Shown in pieces: positions 1 to 11,869 of a stretch of DNA of 64,000 nucleotides. Position 1 is the first letter of the stretch; the number at the start of each line of letters is the position of its first letter. The position numbers and the translations under genes were made by a program. Origin of the DNA: Cranoglanis bouderius (lineage: Eukaryota > Chordata > Actinopteri > Siluriformes > Cranoglanididae); contig CM042558.1 in NCBI GenBank assembly GCA_023630585.1, positions 8,215,300 through 8,279,299 on the forward strand. The letters run 5' to 3'. A model generated the notes under the pieces. The model made no database searches, was not told the origin of the DNA, and saw only the letters and a program-made list of their open reading frames with translations.

Positions 1-283
1 TAGTGACCTGCTGTTCTGACTCCCGGTGGAAGACCTGGAAGACAATTAAATCAATAAGTGCTTGATGTCTAGTGTGGAATGAATATGAGCGTGATTAAAT
101 GATCAACGTTTAAAAATGGCGTGACGGAGCTCAGGCTTTATTGGGAAGTCGCTGTAATGAGTTTGCTAAGTACTGGCTAGTGAAATTAACATCGTGTTCA
201 TTAAGAATAACTCGGGAAATACTCATTACAGATACAGGCACTGCATGACTGAGTGCCCTGCTCACATTTATCAGCTAATTCTC

Positions 284-287
<4 letters not shown>

Positions 288-348
<61 letters not shown>
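288..348. repeat. (TG)n microsatellite, about 30 units
   Basis: An uninterrupted TG dinucleotide tract of 61 bp. It creates long Cys-Val or Thr-His frames on either strand that are not genes. Confidence 0.97.
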
Positions 349-350
<2 letters not shown>

Positions 351-477
351 ATGTCTGTATTGCCTGCACGTGATTCACGGCTCCGAGTCAAGGTGAGAGT
401 GCACTGGAAGCGATCCATCTTTCTCCTACATGACCGTCTCCCCTTTCCCTTTATCTCTTCCATGCTTATTTATCCAC

Positions 478-498
478 CTCTCTCTCTCTCTCTCTCTC
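478..498. repeat. (CT)n microsatellite
   Basis: A short CT tract inside a pyrimidine-rich stretch of about 130 bp. Confidence 0.9.
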
Positions 499-1069
499 AG
501 CCCCCTCTGTTCATTCTCTCCTCTCTAACTCTGCTCTCCTTTCCTGCCCCCTCCTTCCTCCACATCAAGCTGCCTGATTGATGGTGCTGCTCTGGTTTCA
601 GTTCCTGCTTTCTCATTCCTGCGCTTCGAGACATGGAAACTAAACACACGTCTTAATAAGCAGGTCGATTTCACATCCAGAGCTCTGCTGGACGGTTAGC
701 CTATATTAGTAATCAGTGTAGCAAATTTTAAAAAACAAACAAACAAACAAACAAAAAAAAAAACACAGTCTGGTTCAGAACTGCAGAACAGCTGCACTGC
801 GTGACCTCTTTAAGCCTCAGCCTGAGAGAAATTACTAAACCGCCTCTGACCCCCGACGGTGAACTTTGCGTGTGTCATAAGGGAGAATTGGAGCAGGACA
901 GAAATCTAAAATAACTTTTGTTTGTGTGGTGAAAAAAAAAGGAGAAAAAAAAAAGGATCTTGTAAATGCTGATAGAAAGTAAACAGAAGAATAGGCTTAG
1001 GGACTGTTACCATGGCGGGAGGCAGCATGGGAGAGCTGACACAATGCTTGCATCAGACAAGTGAATAAA

Positions 1070-1109
1070 CAGGGAAAGAGAGAGAACGGACAGGGAAAGA
1101 GAGAGAACG

Positions 1110-1159
<50 letters not shown>
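1070..1159. repeat. 21-bp tandem duplication grading into (GA)n
   Basis: Two perfect adjacent copies of a 21-bp unit (1070-1090 and 1091-1111) that ends in GAACGGA are followed by an uninterrupted AG tract to about 1158. This looks like a microsatellite whose edge was duplicated by slippage. Confidence 0.9.
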
Positions 1160-1168
<9 letters not shown>

Positions 1169-1524
1169 AGCGGACTGAGAGTGCTTTTGCTTTTTTGCGG
1201 CAGCACTTTGCTAAAATTGTTGGATAAGTATGACTCACAGAGAAAATGACAAATTTCCAAAGAAAAGTGGGGAGAAAATCAGGAATAATCGCGTCATAAT
1301 AGCACTAAAAGCTTCGCGGAGGCACATCACAATATCACGGTAAATGTCGGAGGATTTAAGGAGGGGGAAAAAAAAAAAAAAATCATACGTGTGCTCGATG
1401 TAGCTTTTGTTGGAGCGCACTGACATCATGGATACTCGGCGCTCCTGTTGCTATGGCAATACTATGTATGTGGTGTGTGTGTGAGAAAAAGGCTTGTTGC
1501 TGGGGTAATAAAGGTGTGTGTTTG

Positions 1525-1528
<4 letters not shown>

Positions 1529-1568
<40 letters not shown>
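1529..1568. repeat. (TG)n microsatellite
   Basis: A pure 40-bp TG tract inside a wider GT-rich region at about 1470-1570. Confidence 0.97.
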
Positions 1569-1570
<2 letters not shown>

Positions 1571-1838
1571 GGCAATAAGGCAGAAATTGGAGCTGTTTCC
1601 AGGATAAGGTGTAACATGACAGTGTGCGGTGTTAAGTGTGTGGAAACAGAGCTCGGTGTGTGGAGTGTACGACGTTTGTCGAGATATTTTGTGCTGTTTT
1701 GTGTGAATGTGGCAGGAAGTCAGAGGAACATGAGACTCGGGGCTCTGTGACAGTGAGGACGTGTGGATGTGATGTATGGTTCTTCATTAAATAGGGAGAG
1801 CCTGTGCCAGAGTGATATATGCCTCTTCTGTAAATGAG

Positions 1839-2012
<174 letters not shown>

Positions 2013-2089
2013 ATGCACAAGTGTCTGGCCATTCCATAAACCAGTGAATAGTGACACAGTGTTGTGTGTGTTGCTACAAGGCAGGGTGC

Positions 2090-2150
2090 ACGCGCGCGCG
2101 CGCACACACACAGAGCTGATCTCAAACTACAGCAGCTGCTGCAAACACCC

Positions 2151-2181
<31 letters not shown>

Positions 2182-2191
2182 ACACACACAA
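2090..2191. repeat. compound (CG)n(CA)n, poly-C and (CA)n tract
   Basis: A CG/CA alternating stretch (2090-2112) is followed by unique DNA, then a run of 20 C (2148-2167) that passes directly into (CA)12 (2167-2191). The C run is a candidate G4-forming tract on the minus strand and may be assembled with length error. Confidence 0.9.
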
Positions 2192-2624
2192 GTTTTCTGG
2201 TGCGACTACCTGGCACAGTGACATTAAGCATCACTATATTCCTCTGCAATATGGAGGCGGTCTTCTGAAGTGGATACACTCATAGACTCCGCTCATTCGA
2301 GAGCTCACTTTTTCCTACCTAACCACACTCGGTTCCCGTTCCCCCCCCCCCTCCCCCCTTCCTTCTCCAGCTCTCCAGCCAGTTGGCTTCGTACACAGAG
2401 GCTCTATTGTAGCCTTTATGCTGAACAGATTGCAATGGTTCAGCCCTCCCGCCAACCCCCAGGCCTACAGTGCCGCAACGTGGAGCGAGGGCAGGAGCGT
2501 GTCACGCTCCCTGCCACAGTATATGATGACACTTTCCTACTGCAGCCCGCAACCAAACGGCTATGGGGACGAAGGGTTTGAGGAGCGTGCATCTGGAGGC
2601 TTTGGATTACTGATGTACTGAATG

Positions 2625-2628
<4 letters not shown>

Positions 2629-2665
<37 letters not shown>
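2629..2665. repeat. (AG)n microsatellite
   Basis: Pure AG tract. Another purine-rich GA patch follows at about 2862-2897. Confidence 0.95.
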
Positions 2666-2667
<2 letters not shown>

Positions 2668-3115
2668 CACTATGTTTACTTGTAATGTCCTACGGAGTGA
2701 TCACATTCCCCACTGGTGTGCACGCTGTGCCTCTGGATGCAGAGGCGGTATGCTTTCTCATGTTCGCTAGCTCTCTCATTACCCAGCCTGATAGTTTTTA
2801 CATTACAGACTCATCCATTGTGAGTCGGCGAGGAGCCGTGGTGATTTTCTCCGTGTGTCTGAGAGAGAGAGGAAAAAAAAGAGAGAAAGAGAGAGCGGGA
2901 GTGCGTGTCCGTGCGCGAGCCTTTTTTTAAAGGCCAGGCAGTCTGACAAGAACATAGTGTTCTGCTGAGCACCGGGAGAAACTCGAATAAAAACAGGGTC
3001 TAAAATTGGCCCTGCAGGGGATGGCACATCACACATCGATTTGCTTCATTTGTTATAAAGCCTTCACATGGCAGAGTTGCTGCTTATTTCTCCTTATTTC
3101 TTTTTCCTCTCTCCT

Positions 3116-3119
<4 letters not shown>

Positions 3120-3151
<32 letters not shown>
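3120..3151. repeat. poly-A tract of 32 bases
   Basis: Uninterrupted A run. No retrotransposon body or target duplication is recognisable beside it, so it is called a simple repeat rather than a retroposon tail. Confidence 0.93.
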
Positions 3152-3156
<5 letters not shown>

Positions 3157-3903
3157 CTGCCGCCTATACACTCTAGATTAAGGGTGAAATCGGCGAAATC
3201 GTAATTACTAGCAGCAAGGTCATACGCTGTTACACAGTACTTAGCTGGAGCTGGGATACCTCTGCAGTAATTACCACTATATAAAAGGACCACTCGTGTG
3301 AACGGAAAGCGCATGATGCTGATGTACGGGAGATCTGCTACACCTCAATTCTACGTGCAGTCAGGTGTTATGGCCACTTTAGGAAGGGGGAGGGCGAGGG
3401 CTCTAATTTGCTGGCAGATGGCTTTTCATTATCCGTTCAGCGAAATGGTACCGAGTGCGAAAAGATAGTGGGACTAAAACGCGGCGTGCATATAAATCAA
3501 GCAGCGCAGGAATACTACAGAGATTCCCATCTCCCCATCTGTCTGATGTGTTTGCTTCTGTCACTGCGCTCTGTCATTTTTTTTCCCCCCCAAACACGGT
3601 GATAATTAAGGAGTTCCAGAGAACGGAGCAGTGAGGAACAATACAGCTGGAGCTCTATTTACGCTGTCATCTCTAGGCCACGGTTGTAACGACGCGTACG
3701 TCTGTGCAAAGCCGAGGGAAAAATCACGTGCTGTTAGATTATATTATTCCAGAAAGAACTAATTCCTCTGCAGTGAGATGGAGAATCCATCATGGAGGAG
3801 AGGCGAATGTAAATTGTGGGCCGGCGTGACTGTTCCAGGGGATGAGGTTACCTAGCATCGCTGAGTAAACACAAGGCTGATTCACTGAGCACTGAAATAT
3901 AGG

Positions 3904-3930
3904 CCACACACACACACACACACACACACA
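3904..3930. repeat. (CA)n tract just inside the intron beside the 3940-4053 exon
   Basis: On the transcribed minus strand this is a (TG)n tract beginning about ten bases after the exon ends, right behind the donor GTGAGCG. GU-rich intron starts are known in general to bind splicing factors; any effect here is inference. Confidence 0.95.
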
Positions 3931-3939
3931 AACGCTCAC

Positions 3940-4053
3940 CTGATAGGGCTGGCATGCTCCGTCATCGGTCAGGAAGTCCAGCTGTCTGTCGGAGAAGAAT
4001 TCCACGGCGGTGATGGAGCCCAGAACACTCTTTCCTACCAGAGGCTTGAATGT
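3940..4053 (-). CDS. jmjd1c: jmjd1c (KDM3 family) internal coding exon, 38 codons
   Basis: The minus-strand exon reads from TFKPLVG through VEFFSDRQLDFL to QPYQ without a stop. It has an acceptor (TCTCCACAG, ending at 4054) and a donor (GTGAGCG from 3939). It is 114 nt, phase 0 at both ends, and continues in frame from the exon at 52333-52497, giving QWPAL then TFKPLVG, a junction I recognise from the N-terminal region of JMJD1C. In KDM3B the corresponding stretch diverges (TFTPLVD...), and KDM3A differs more. JMJD1C is a nuclear chromatin protein with a far C-terminal JmjC domain that is not in this window, so nothing is shown about catalysis. Which teleost co-orthologue (ca or cb) this is cannot be told from 93 residues. 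The ORF open around the exon extends into intron and should not be taken as coding. Confidence 0.9.
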
Positions 4054-4522
4054 CTGTGGAGAGAGAAACACACACCGCATTACACCCTGTGCACCACTTA
4101 CTAACCGTCAGAAAAAGAAAGAGTGCGAGTGGCAGGCTAAGCGCTTCAAAGGCGGCAAAGATAACTTTGATGTGTCGCTCTTCGAACCCTCCCACCCGCC
4201 CACTACCGCCAGCCCCGAGTTGCCACTGAGCAGCTCTGATGTCACCGTATATCAGTGTGATCGCAGCGGTGAGACTCGGTGTCACCAAATATGCACCCGA
4301 GAGAGGAGAAGAGTGAGAAAGGAGGAGACACGTCTTTATAATATTATTCTAAGGTTGGAAGGAGATAGAGACAGACCTCTGTTAAAGGTATCAGTGCGTG
4401 ATCCATCTGTGACTCCTAGCAGGATAAGTTCTAAAAATGTATTGGTTGAAATGAATTGGAGCTTAACTGCAATCTAAGGAAATGTTTAGTAACCACCCTT
4501 GTGAGTTACTTTTAAAGCATGT

Positions 4523-5394
4523 ACAGTGGGGGGGGAAAGTATTTGATCCCCTGCTGATTTTGTACGTTTGCCCACTGACAAAGAAATGATCAGTCTATAA
4601 TTTTAATGGTAGGTGTATTTTAACAGTGAGAGACAGAATAACAACAACAACAAAAAATCCAGAAAAACGCATTTCAAAAAAGTTATAAATTGATTTGCAT
4701 TTTAATGAGTGAAATAAATATTTGATCCACTATCAATCAGCAAGATTTCTGGCTCCCAGGTGTCTTTTACACAGGTAATGAGCTGAGATTAGGAGCACTC
4801 TCTTAAAGGGAGTGCTCCTAATCTCAGTTTGTTACCTGTATAAATGACACCTGTCCACAGAAGCAATCAATCAATCAGATTCCAAACTCTCCACCATGGC
4901 CAAGACCAAAGAGCTGTCCAAGGATGTCAGGGACAAGATTGTAGACCTACACAAGGCTGGAATGGGCTACAAGACCATCGCCAAGCAGCTTGGTGAGAAG
5001 GTGACAACAGTTGGTGCGATTATTCGCAAATGGAAGAAACTGTCAGTCTCCCTCGGTCTGGGGCTCCATTCAAGATCTCACCTCGTGGAGTTTCAATGAT
5101 CATGAGAACGGTGAGGAATCAGCCCAGAACTACACGGGAGGATCTTGTTAATGATCTCAAGGCAGCTGGGACCATAGTCACCAAGAAAACAATTGGTAAC
5201 ACACTACGCCGTGTAGGACTGAAATCCTGCAGCACCCGCAAGGTCCCCCTGCTCAAGAAAGCACATGTACATGCCCGTCTGAAGTTTGCCTGAATGATTC
5301 AGAGGAGAACTGGGTGAAAGTGTTGTGGTCAGGTGTGGTCAGATCTCTTTGGCATCAACTCAACTCGCCGTGTTTGGAGGAGGAGGAATGCTGC
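4523..5394 (+). mobile_element. Tc1-like transposon, 5' portion, decayed
   Basis: The left end TACAGTGGGGG is followed by AAAGTATTTGATCC, the start typical of a piscine Tc1-like family. The transposase start MAKTKELSKDVRDKIV (4896) gives the N-terminal helix-turn-helix, with GYKTIAKQLG as the first recognition motif. The frame shifts near 5035 and continues as VSLPRSGAP...PRTTREDL. Just after LKFA a stop and small deletions remove the first catalytic Asp block. The copy ends at about 5394 at RRRNAA, where the minisatellite begins. The rest of the DDE domain and the right terminal repeat are absent, so the copy is not autonomous. Confidence 0.88.
4783..4827. repeat. 18-bp perfect inverted repeat inside the Tc1-like element
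   Basis: Arms 4783-4800 and 4810-4827 are perfect reverse complements around a 9-bp spacer, and imperfect pairing extends outward over about 10 more bases per side. It lies in the 5' untranslated part, about 70 bp before the transposase start. Confidence 0.93.
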
Positions 5395-5832
5395 CTAGTA
5401 TAGTGGCAGTATAGATAGTATAGGCAGTATAGTGGCAGTATAGACAGTATAGGCAGTATAGTGGCAGTATAGGCAGTATAGTGGCAGTATAGACAGTATA
5501 GGCAGTATAGTGGCAGTATAGACAGTATAGTGGCAATACAGACAGTATAGGCAGTATAGTGGCGTTATAGTGGCAGTATAGACAGTATAGGCAGTATAGT
5601 GGCAGTATTGTGGCAGTATTGTGGCAGTATTGTGGCAGTATAGACAGTATAGTGGCAGTATAGTGGCAGTATAGACAGTATAGTGGCAATACAGACAGTA
5701 TAGGTAGTATAGTGGCGTTATAGTGGCAGTATAGGCAGTATAGTGGCATTATAGACAGTACAGGCAGTATAGTGGCAGTATAGACAGTATAGGCAGTATA
5801 GTGGCAGTATAGGCAGTATAGTGGCAGTGTAG
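5395..5832. repeat. minisatellite of 9/11-bp GTATAG-based units
   Basis: About 440 bp built from GTATAGACA, GTATAGGCA and GTATAGTGGCA in varying order, often as a 29-bp set (11+9+9). Point variants include GTATTGTGGCA and a CAATACAGACA block that occurs twice. It starts exactly where the Tc1-like coding sequence is lost, and it gives a 158-residue open frame on the minus strand rich in Tyr, Leu and Cys that is a by-product of the repeat. Confidence 0.95.
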
Positions 5833-5840
5833 ACACAGAT

Positions 5841-8400
5841 GCTGTACTATTAAATCCACCAAATATAGAGGTGTATAATTATCAGAAGTCGCCCATAGAC
5901 CTATTTTTAAGAGCATTTCTTTTCAGATACATAGCAGAATCTTTTGTTTTGAGTCCTGCCAGCTGACTCCATAATATCCAGTAGCCTGTGGTTTCTTATA
6001 GACTGGGCTACAACGGTGACTCCTGAGTCTGCAGAGAAAAATATTTTCAAGCATATTCTTTGTGATGAGTCATGTAGTGTGAACCCCTCTGTGACTAGTA
6101 GTAAGAACAGCACTGAAAAACAGTGAAAGTCTGACAGGAAATCAGATTCCCTTGCTGTTTTGATGCCTGAATCCAGTTCTATCATCTATTTATTTGTGTT
6201 GAGGCGAGGGCAAAATGTAAGCAGAATAAACTATAAGGAATTATTTGGCAGGTCTTACCCAAAATGGCATCATGAACAGCAAAAATAAAAAACACAGCGT
6301 TACTCTTGGTGGTGCACAGTATAAAAATAACTGTGTTACTTTTCACTATATCTCCAGTTCTCTTGGCAGAACAGACGATCCTCAGTGTCCACGTCTCCAT
6401 AACCACATTTTTCTCTTATTTCTCGGAAAAGTGACAAAGTCAGAAAGTCACAATATGTGAGTAGGAGGGATTTAGGAATCAGGCGCTTGAGCGTAGTTTG
6501 TGAACCTCGTCTGCGATCGCTCATATAGTGTACACACCCCTACGTCCACAAAACAAAGCAAACACCAAACAATCGCAAATGATTAAAGTCGTTTAATATC
6601 ATATATGTTCAGCGATTCCTGAGATTTCCGAGTGTCCAATCAGCTTTCGAGTAACCCCAGAAAATATATGAAAAAGCTAACTAGTTACTCTCAAAGCATT
6701 TAAAACAATAAAACAAAGATTTCCCATGGATACTTCTACATGAAAGATCTCATCACAGTACCGCAGTTGGGTGGTGCGTTAAGCCCTCAGTATATTACTC
6801 GTACTCGCAAGGTTACTGAGAGGCTGAGCTCGAGCTGTAATTAGAACCGTCCACTGCGGCAGTAACAACACTACAGAGGGTTTTACAAAGGGGTTTCAAG
6901 CAGTCTCTGCATGCAATTTCTACTCCATTACACTACTATAAGAGGTATGTGTGTTCTGCGTAGTTGTGTTCTTGGTCATTTAAAATCCTGTAATGACCCA
7001 TGGCTGAGATTGCAGCTGTTTAGGAGGTGTAATGTGCTTGTGAAAGAGCCTGGAACAGTAGAAAATGAATACAGCGGGGACTGATAGCAGACGTACTATA
7101 GTTGTATTTAGAAAAAAAAAAACAAACAGGGGACATTATCTCTTGCTCTGCCTCATCTCTTAAATGTCTACACGACTTATTCCACACTCCACTGGGGTGT
7201 TGTGACACAGTCTACAAGAAATACTACATACATACATATTACATATTATTCTACGCTGGCAAAAAATGTAGTCATGCCACATGGTGTTTGCCAGGGATGA
7301 TTCAATTTCCTTTTAGCGTGTTCAAGATTAATCACTGACCCAAAAGGGAGAGCCGATCGAGATTCTAAGCCTTCTAAGGTGGATAGGAAAATGGAAACCT
7401 GATGAGCCAAAAGAAGGATAAGCAGTAATTCAACCCTGCTAAAATAAGCAACTCTATAGACCGAGAGCTCGTCCAGCGTGGGGAAGAGAGAGAGGAGCTC
7501 AGTGCTCAGTTTGGCACATCTCTGACATACTGACACACTGTAATAACGCCTGATTATTGCTCCAGCTTTAATTACACTGCACTGCTTTCATTAGATATTT
7601 GAATAAAGTCCTTGGGGGGAGTATTTTGGCGAAGGTGAACGACAGCTCAGCCTCGTGGTTCGATTTCAATCTGAAATTAACGCGCGAACGCTTCTGACGA
7701 AGAGCGTATTTCTGGAAAGCCGTGGCAGGCCAAGTAAAGCTGATGTGCGTTTCGAGAGCTCGGTGGCTGGGGAGCTGAAACAAGGCTACAGTAACGCTGC
7801 CTGTTTCTAGGGCAGGTAAATATAGAAGCAGCACATCTGATCTACGGATCTTAAAGGGGAAAAGAAGTCGCATTTCCTCGCTGTAATGAAAACATTTACA
7901 CGTAACATAAAACCCTGTAAGAATACAGGTGCGAGCGGCACGCAGAGCGCAAGGTGTCGAAGAAAACCTGAGGCGTTAAACAAGAGTTCTGTCTGTGTTC
8001 ATATTTTCGGCTGAGGGAGTGTGCTGGTGGAAATGTGGTTTCACAACTTGGTGTGTGTGACAGTGTTTTCTGAAGTTTGCCAACATCTGCATGACCTCTG
8101 GGTGACACGCACCACGCTCGACTGGGTATACTGATTAAGCTGTGAGACATGACACAAAATGGCAAATATGGATCAAGATACTTCCATGGTTATGACACTT
8201 TTCACAATCATGATATTTATGCAATGCTATAAAACGAATTAAATATAACGAACGGTTACAAGGAAAATGAAACACTCAGGATATTCACTGCTTATAAATA
8301 AAAACATAAGCAGTCAGTCTTATGAAAGTGCTAATTATATGTGCAATACCTTTAAAAGGTGTATTGTGACAGAATACATCACAATATACAGTAGATATTA
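5841..8400. other. jmjd1c: intronic DNA with no recognised element
   Basis: AT-rich, apparently unique sequence. I see no coding exon, transposon ends or long tandem repeat in it. Small conserved non-coding elements could be present but cannot be told without alignment. Confidence 0.6.
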
Positions 8401-8402
8401 TA

Positions 8403-9747
8403 CAGTGCTGATTTCTTCTGTTTTTGTGTCTCTCTCATACTAAATTGTTTCAGAAATTAAAACAAAATCTAAGATCAAACAAAGGCAACCTGAGTAAACA
8501 CAAAATACAGTTTTTAAGTGATAATGTTATTTATTCAAGCAACAAAGTTATCCATTACCAACTGGGCCTCAGTGAAAATGTATTTGCCCCCATAGTTACT
8601 AATTCTCCAAATCTATGAAACTGCAATTGCAGTTTAATTGATTACTGCAAACCCTGTTCAATCAAATCAACACTTAAACAGAACTTTTTCAACAGCATGA
8701 AGTTGGTTAAAAGGTCTTACCCAGTAACACACTATGCCGAAGCTGAAAGAAATACCAGAAAGAAGGTTATTGAAATACATCAGTCTGGGAAGGGTTACAA
8801 AGCTATTTCAGAGGCTCTGGGACTCCAGAGGACCACAGTGAGAGTCATTATCTCCAAATGGAAAAACTTGGCACAGTGGTGAACCTTCCCAGAAGTGGCC
8901 GACCTTCCAAAATTCCTCCAAGAGCACAGCAACTACGCATCCAGCAAATCACAAAAGCGCCAAGGACAACATCAAAGGACCTACAGGCCTCTCTTGCATC
9001 AATAAAGGTCACTGTTCATGACTCCACTATCAGAAACACACTGGGCAAAAATGGCATCCATGGAAGAGTGGCGAGGAGAAAACCACTGCTAACCCAGAAG
9101 AACATTAAGGCTCATTTGAATTTTGCCAAAACACACCTTGATGATCCTCAAACTTTTTGGGAGTATGTTCTGTGGACTGATGAGTTGAAAGTGGAACTGT
9201 TTGGAAGACAGGGGTCCTGTTACCTCTGGCGTAAACCAAACACCGAATTCCACAAAAAGAACATCATACCTACAGTCAAGCATGGTGGTGGAAGTGTGAT
9301 GGTATGGGGATGCTTTGCTGCTTCAGGGCCTGGGCAACTTGCAATAACTGAGGGAAACATGAATTCTGCTCTCTACCAGAAAATCCTAAAGGAGAATGTC
9401 CGGTCTTCAGTCTCTAAGTTGAAACTCAAGCGCAACTGGATTATGCAGCAAGACAATGATCCAAAGCATAGGAGTAAATCCTAGTCCTAGAAATAAGTGA
9501 AAGACTGATCTCCAGTTATCGGAAGTGTTTGGTTGGAGTTATTGCTGCTAAAGTTGGCACAACCAGATTTTAAATTTAAGGGGGTAATTAGTTTTTCATA
9601 TTGGTGATAGGTGTTGGATAACTTCTTTTTTTTTTGCTTCAATACAAAAATTCATAAATAAAAACTGTATTGTGTGGTTACTCAGATTGCCTTTGTTTTA
9701 TGTTGTATTTCGTTTGAAGATCTAAAACTATTTAGTATGAGATATGC
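8403..9747 (+). mobile_element. Tc1-like transposon with both terminal repeats, internally deleted
   Basis: Inverted terminal repeats at about 8432-8515 and 9660-9745 match over most of their length (for example AACAAAGGCAA on the left against TTGCCTTTGTT on the right) with small indels. Between them lies one transposase gene truncated before the last catalytic residue. At about 1.35 kb it is shorter than a full Tc1-like element (about 1.6 kb), which fits the missing 3' coding part. The outermost bases are poorly conserved, so the limits are approximate. Confidence 0.88.
8697..9484 (+). pseudogene. Tc1-like transposase, frameshifted and truncated
   Basis: The first part (8697-8882) gives the N-terminal helix-turn-helix with GKGYKAISEALGLQ. 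A one-base loss in the A run at 8862-8866 moves the frame, and the protein resumes as GTVVNLPRSGRPSKIPP, the GRPR-like linker and second DNA-binding helix. The DDE domain follows with LWTDELKVELFG (first Asp), HGGGSVMVWGCFAASG and QQDNDPKH (second Asp). It stops shortly after at a TAG, so the third catalytic acidic residue and the C-terminus are missing. Both lesions make it inactive as it stands. Confidence 0.92.
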
Positions 9748-9749
9748 TT

Positions 9750-10680
9750 CACAGCAATGTATAAGGAATAAAACAACAGGGTGTGATGTTATAGGAAAAT
9801 AATCCATGACTGGGTGAATTACTTTTACCACCCCAAAGATTATTATTTTTTTCCATTAACTGCATATCATTAAGTTTTTTAATTCCTCTTATCCAACAGC
9901 AATTTGCCAACTATTACGCTTTTTAATTATTTTTTTTTTATCAATAAAAAATAAAATGCAGTCTATTCTGAAGACCCTCCCTTTAGTGGAAAACGTACTG
10001 ACTGCTACAAAGCTCTGACACTGGAGACTCCTTCCATAAAGGTTAAACAAACATTTCGCACAGAAAATGTCACCATGTCAGCGATTATACATTATTTGTC
10101 CACCATAAAAGGTCATACGAATAAGCTGTTACTATAGAAATAATAAAGTTAATATAAACCTGTGATTGGAATTGCCGCTATAAATGCTGTTTAATCTGCA
10201 GCGCTGTGGTATGAATCATTGTACAGCAGAGCACTAATGACTGATATGTATCATGCGCAATGATTTTATGGAAATGAAGACGTCCTTGATGTAAGAAATG
10301 TGAGGACATCATCGTTAGGAAGTCAGTCTACCAAAACACACTGACAGAACATATGGACATATAGGAGATATAAATGTTTCTTTAGCAAGTCCAGTCCAAA
10401 AACAATGAAGGAAGGAGGCTGTGCCGAGAAAGCAGAGGCATGGAGACAAAGCCTGCTCGAAAATATTGTCCTTTGCGGGCGCTGCGAGGCAGCCTGTAGC
10501 TCAGCAGTAAATATTTTATAAGGCTGGCTGCACTGGAATGTAAAGAAGAAAGGCGGCTGGAGCTCATGCATAGCTAAGTGGTTTGCAGGCCCGGGCATTT
10601 CCATCACTCTCAGAAACGTTTCAGGAGTCAGAAGGGAAATGGGAGGTTGCAAGCTGATCAAGGTCACGATGCAACACAAA
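9750..10680. other. jmjd1c: intronic DNA with no recognised element
   Basis: AT-rich non-coding sequence. The part at about 9970-10260 resembles fish dispersed-repeat sequence, but I could not find ends for it, so it is left unclassified. Confidence 0.5.
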
Positions 10681-10690
10681 CCCTGCGTGC

Positions 10691-10717
10691 GCACACGCAC
10701 ACACACACACACACACG
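10691..10717. repeat. (CA)n microsatellite
   Basis: CA tract with GC-containing flanks (GCGCACACGC and ACGCGGG). Confidence 0.92.
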
Positions 10718-11226
10718 CGGGCCCTCCTGCTGTCATTAGCGCGCACACACAAAAATCCAGCACATCTTTTTTTTTTTTAAATCTTTCTCTCTCGTTCTTG
10801 ATCTCGAAACGTTTTCAGTATGAAAGCCAGCGACAACAGGACGCTTCACGACAGGGACAGGAAGGAAACAACTTTTCTGCTGTAGCTGAATCAAAAGGAC
10901 ATGCAAAGGCGAGTTTCCCCTTCCGTCAGCGGCCATATTTAGGTCATTCCCGTACACAGCGCTCTCCCGCTGACAGACAAGAGGCTGAACCTGGTGCTTT
11001 ATCCGGGCTCGGGGTTGCAGCTTTTCCACAGGCTTTTCCAGCACGTGGTTTATTTTAGATACGCTCGGGCGCTGTATGGTAACTCGTTTCATAAACCCAG
11101 AGAGACTCTGAGAGCCTGAATAGTAGCTTGGATGGAGTTTCAAGATGTCTGGTGTCCATATTTATCAACTGTATCGGTAACAGGACATGATACTGTGATT
11201 GGAGTTCCTGTGAGGTGCCACAGAGA

Positions 11227-11228
<2 letters not shown>

Positions 11229-11265
<37 letters not shown>

Positions 11266-11353
11266 ATTCAGCTGGAAGTGATTCAATGAGACAGACACAC
11301 ATTCCTGCTGCTTGCCTAAAAAAAGTCATGGGAACTTTACCCGCACTCCAAAA

Positions 11354-11389
<36 letters not shown>
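11229..11389. repeat. paired (TG)n microsatellites
   Basis: Two pure TG tracts, 11229-11264 and 11356-11389, are separated by 91 bp of unique sequence. Confidence 0.95.
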
Positions 11390-11391
<2 letters not shown>

Positions 11392-11561
11392 CCCGGGGTA
11401 ACCTTCTATTCCAGAATGTACAATGTAAAGTGCTGTTTTAGAAACCTGCTATGTACTTCCTTTTTTCTTTTCCAAAAATAATTTCTTTGTGGTTCCAGAG
11501 GTTAAGGATATGGTTAGATTTATGATCAGGTTCAGACATTTCTAATTACACATAGATAATT

Positions 11562-11864
11562 CCATCCATCCATCCATCCATTTTCCGTACCGCTTATCCT
11601 GTCTGTCGCAGGGAACTCGGGGCACGAGGTGTGGAACACCCTGGACGGGGTGCCGACCCATCGCATTCACACACTGCGGACAATTTGGTAATGCCAGTCG
11701 GCCCACAGCGTGTGTCTTCGGACCGGGAGAGGAAACCAGAGTCCCAGGAGGAAACCCCCGAAGCATGGGGAGAACATGCAAACCCCGCGCGCACGGGGCT
11801 GAGGTGAGATTCGAACCCCCGACCCCGGAGGTGCGATGCAAACGTGCTAATCATGAAGCCAGCG
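11562..11864 (-). mobile_element. tRNA-derived SINE-like repeat with (ATGG)n tail, copy 1
   Basis: Read on the minus strand, the head carries a tRNA-type box B (GGTTCGAATC near 11813). The body follows with TTTGCATGTTCTCC and CCTCC(T)GGGACTC, then TAAGCGGTACGGAAAATGG and a GGAT/ATGG tail at 11580-11562. The same module recurs at 15833, 53431 and 56005. All known members of such families are transcribed by RNA polymerase III and moved by a LINE; no LINE is visible here. Confidence 0.85.
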
Positions 11865-11869
11865 TTACA

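Noticed and set aside
2418..2621. Plus-strand frames around 2400-2620 considered as exons
   Set aside because: Two overlapping frames are open at once, neither matches a known protein, and splice sites are not evident.
5360..5836. 158-codon minus-strand frame rich in Leu, Tyr and Cys
   Set aside because: It is a read-through of the GTATAG-based minisatellite, whose unit happens to lack a stop in that frame.
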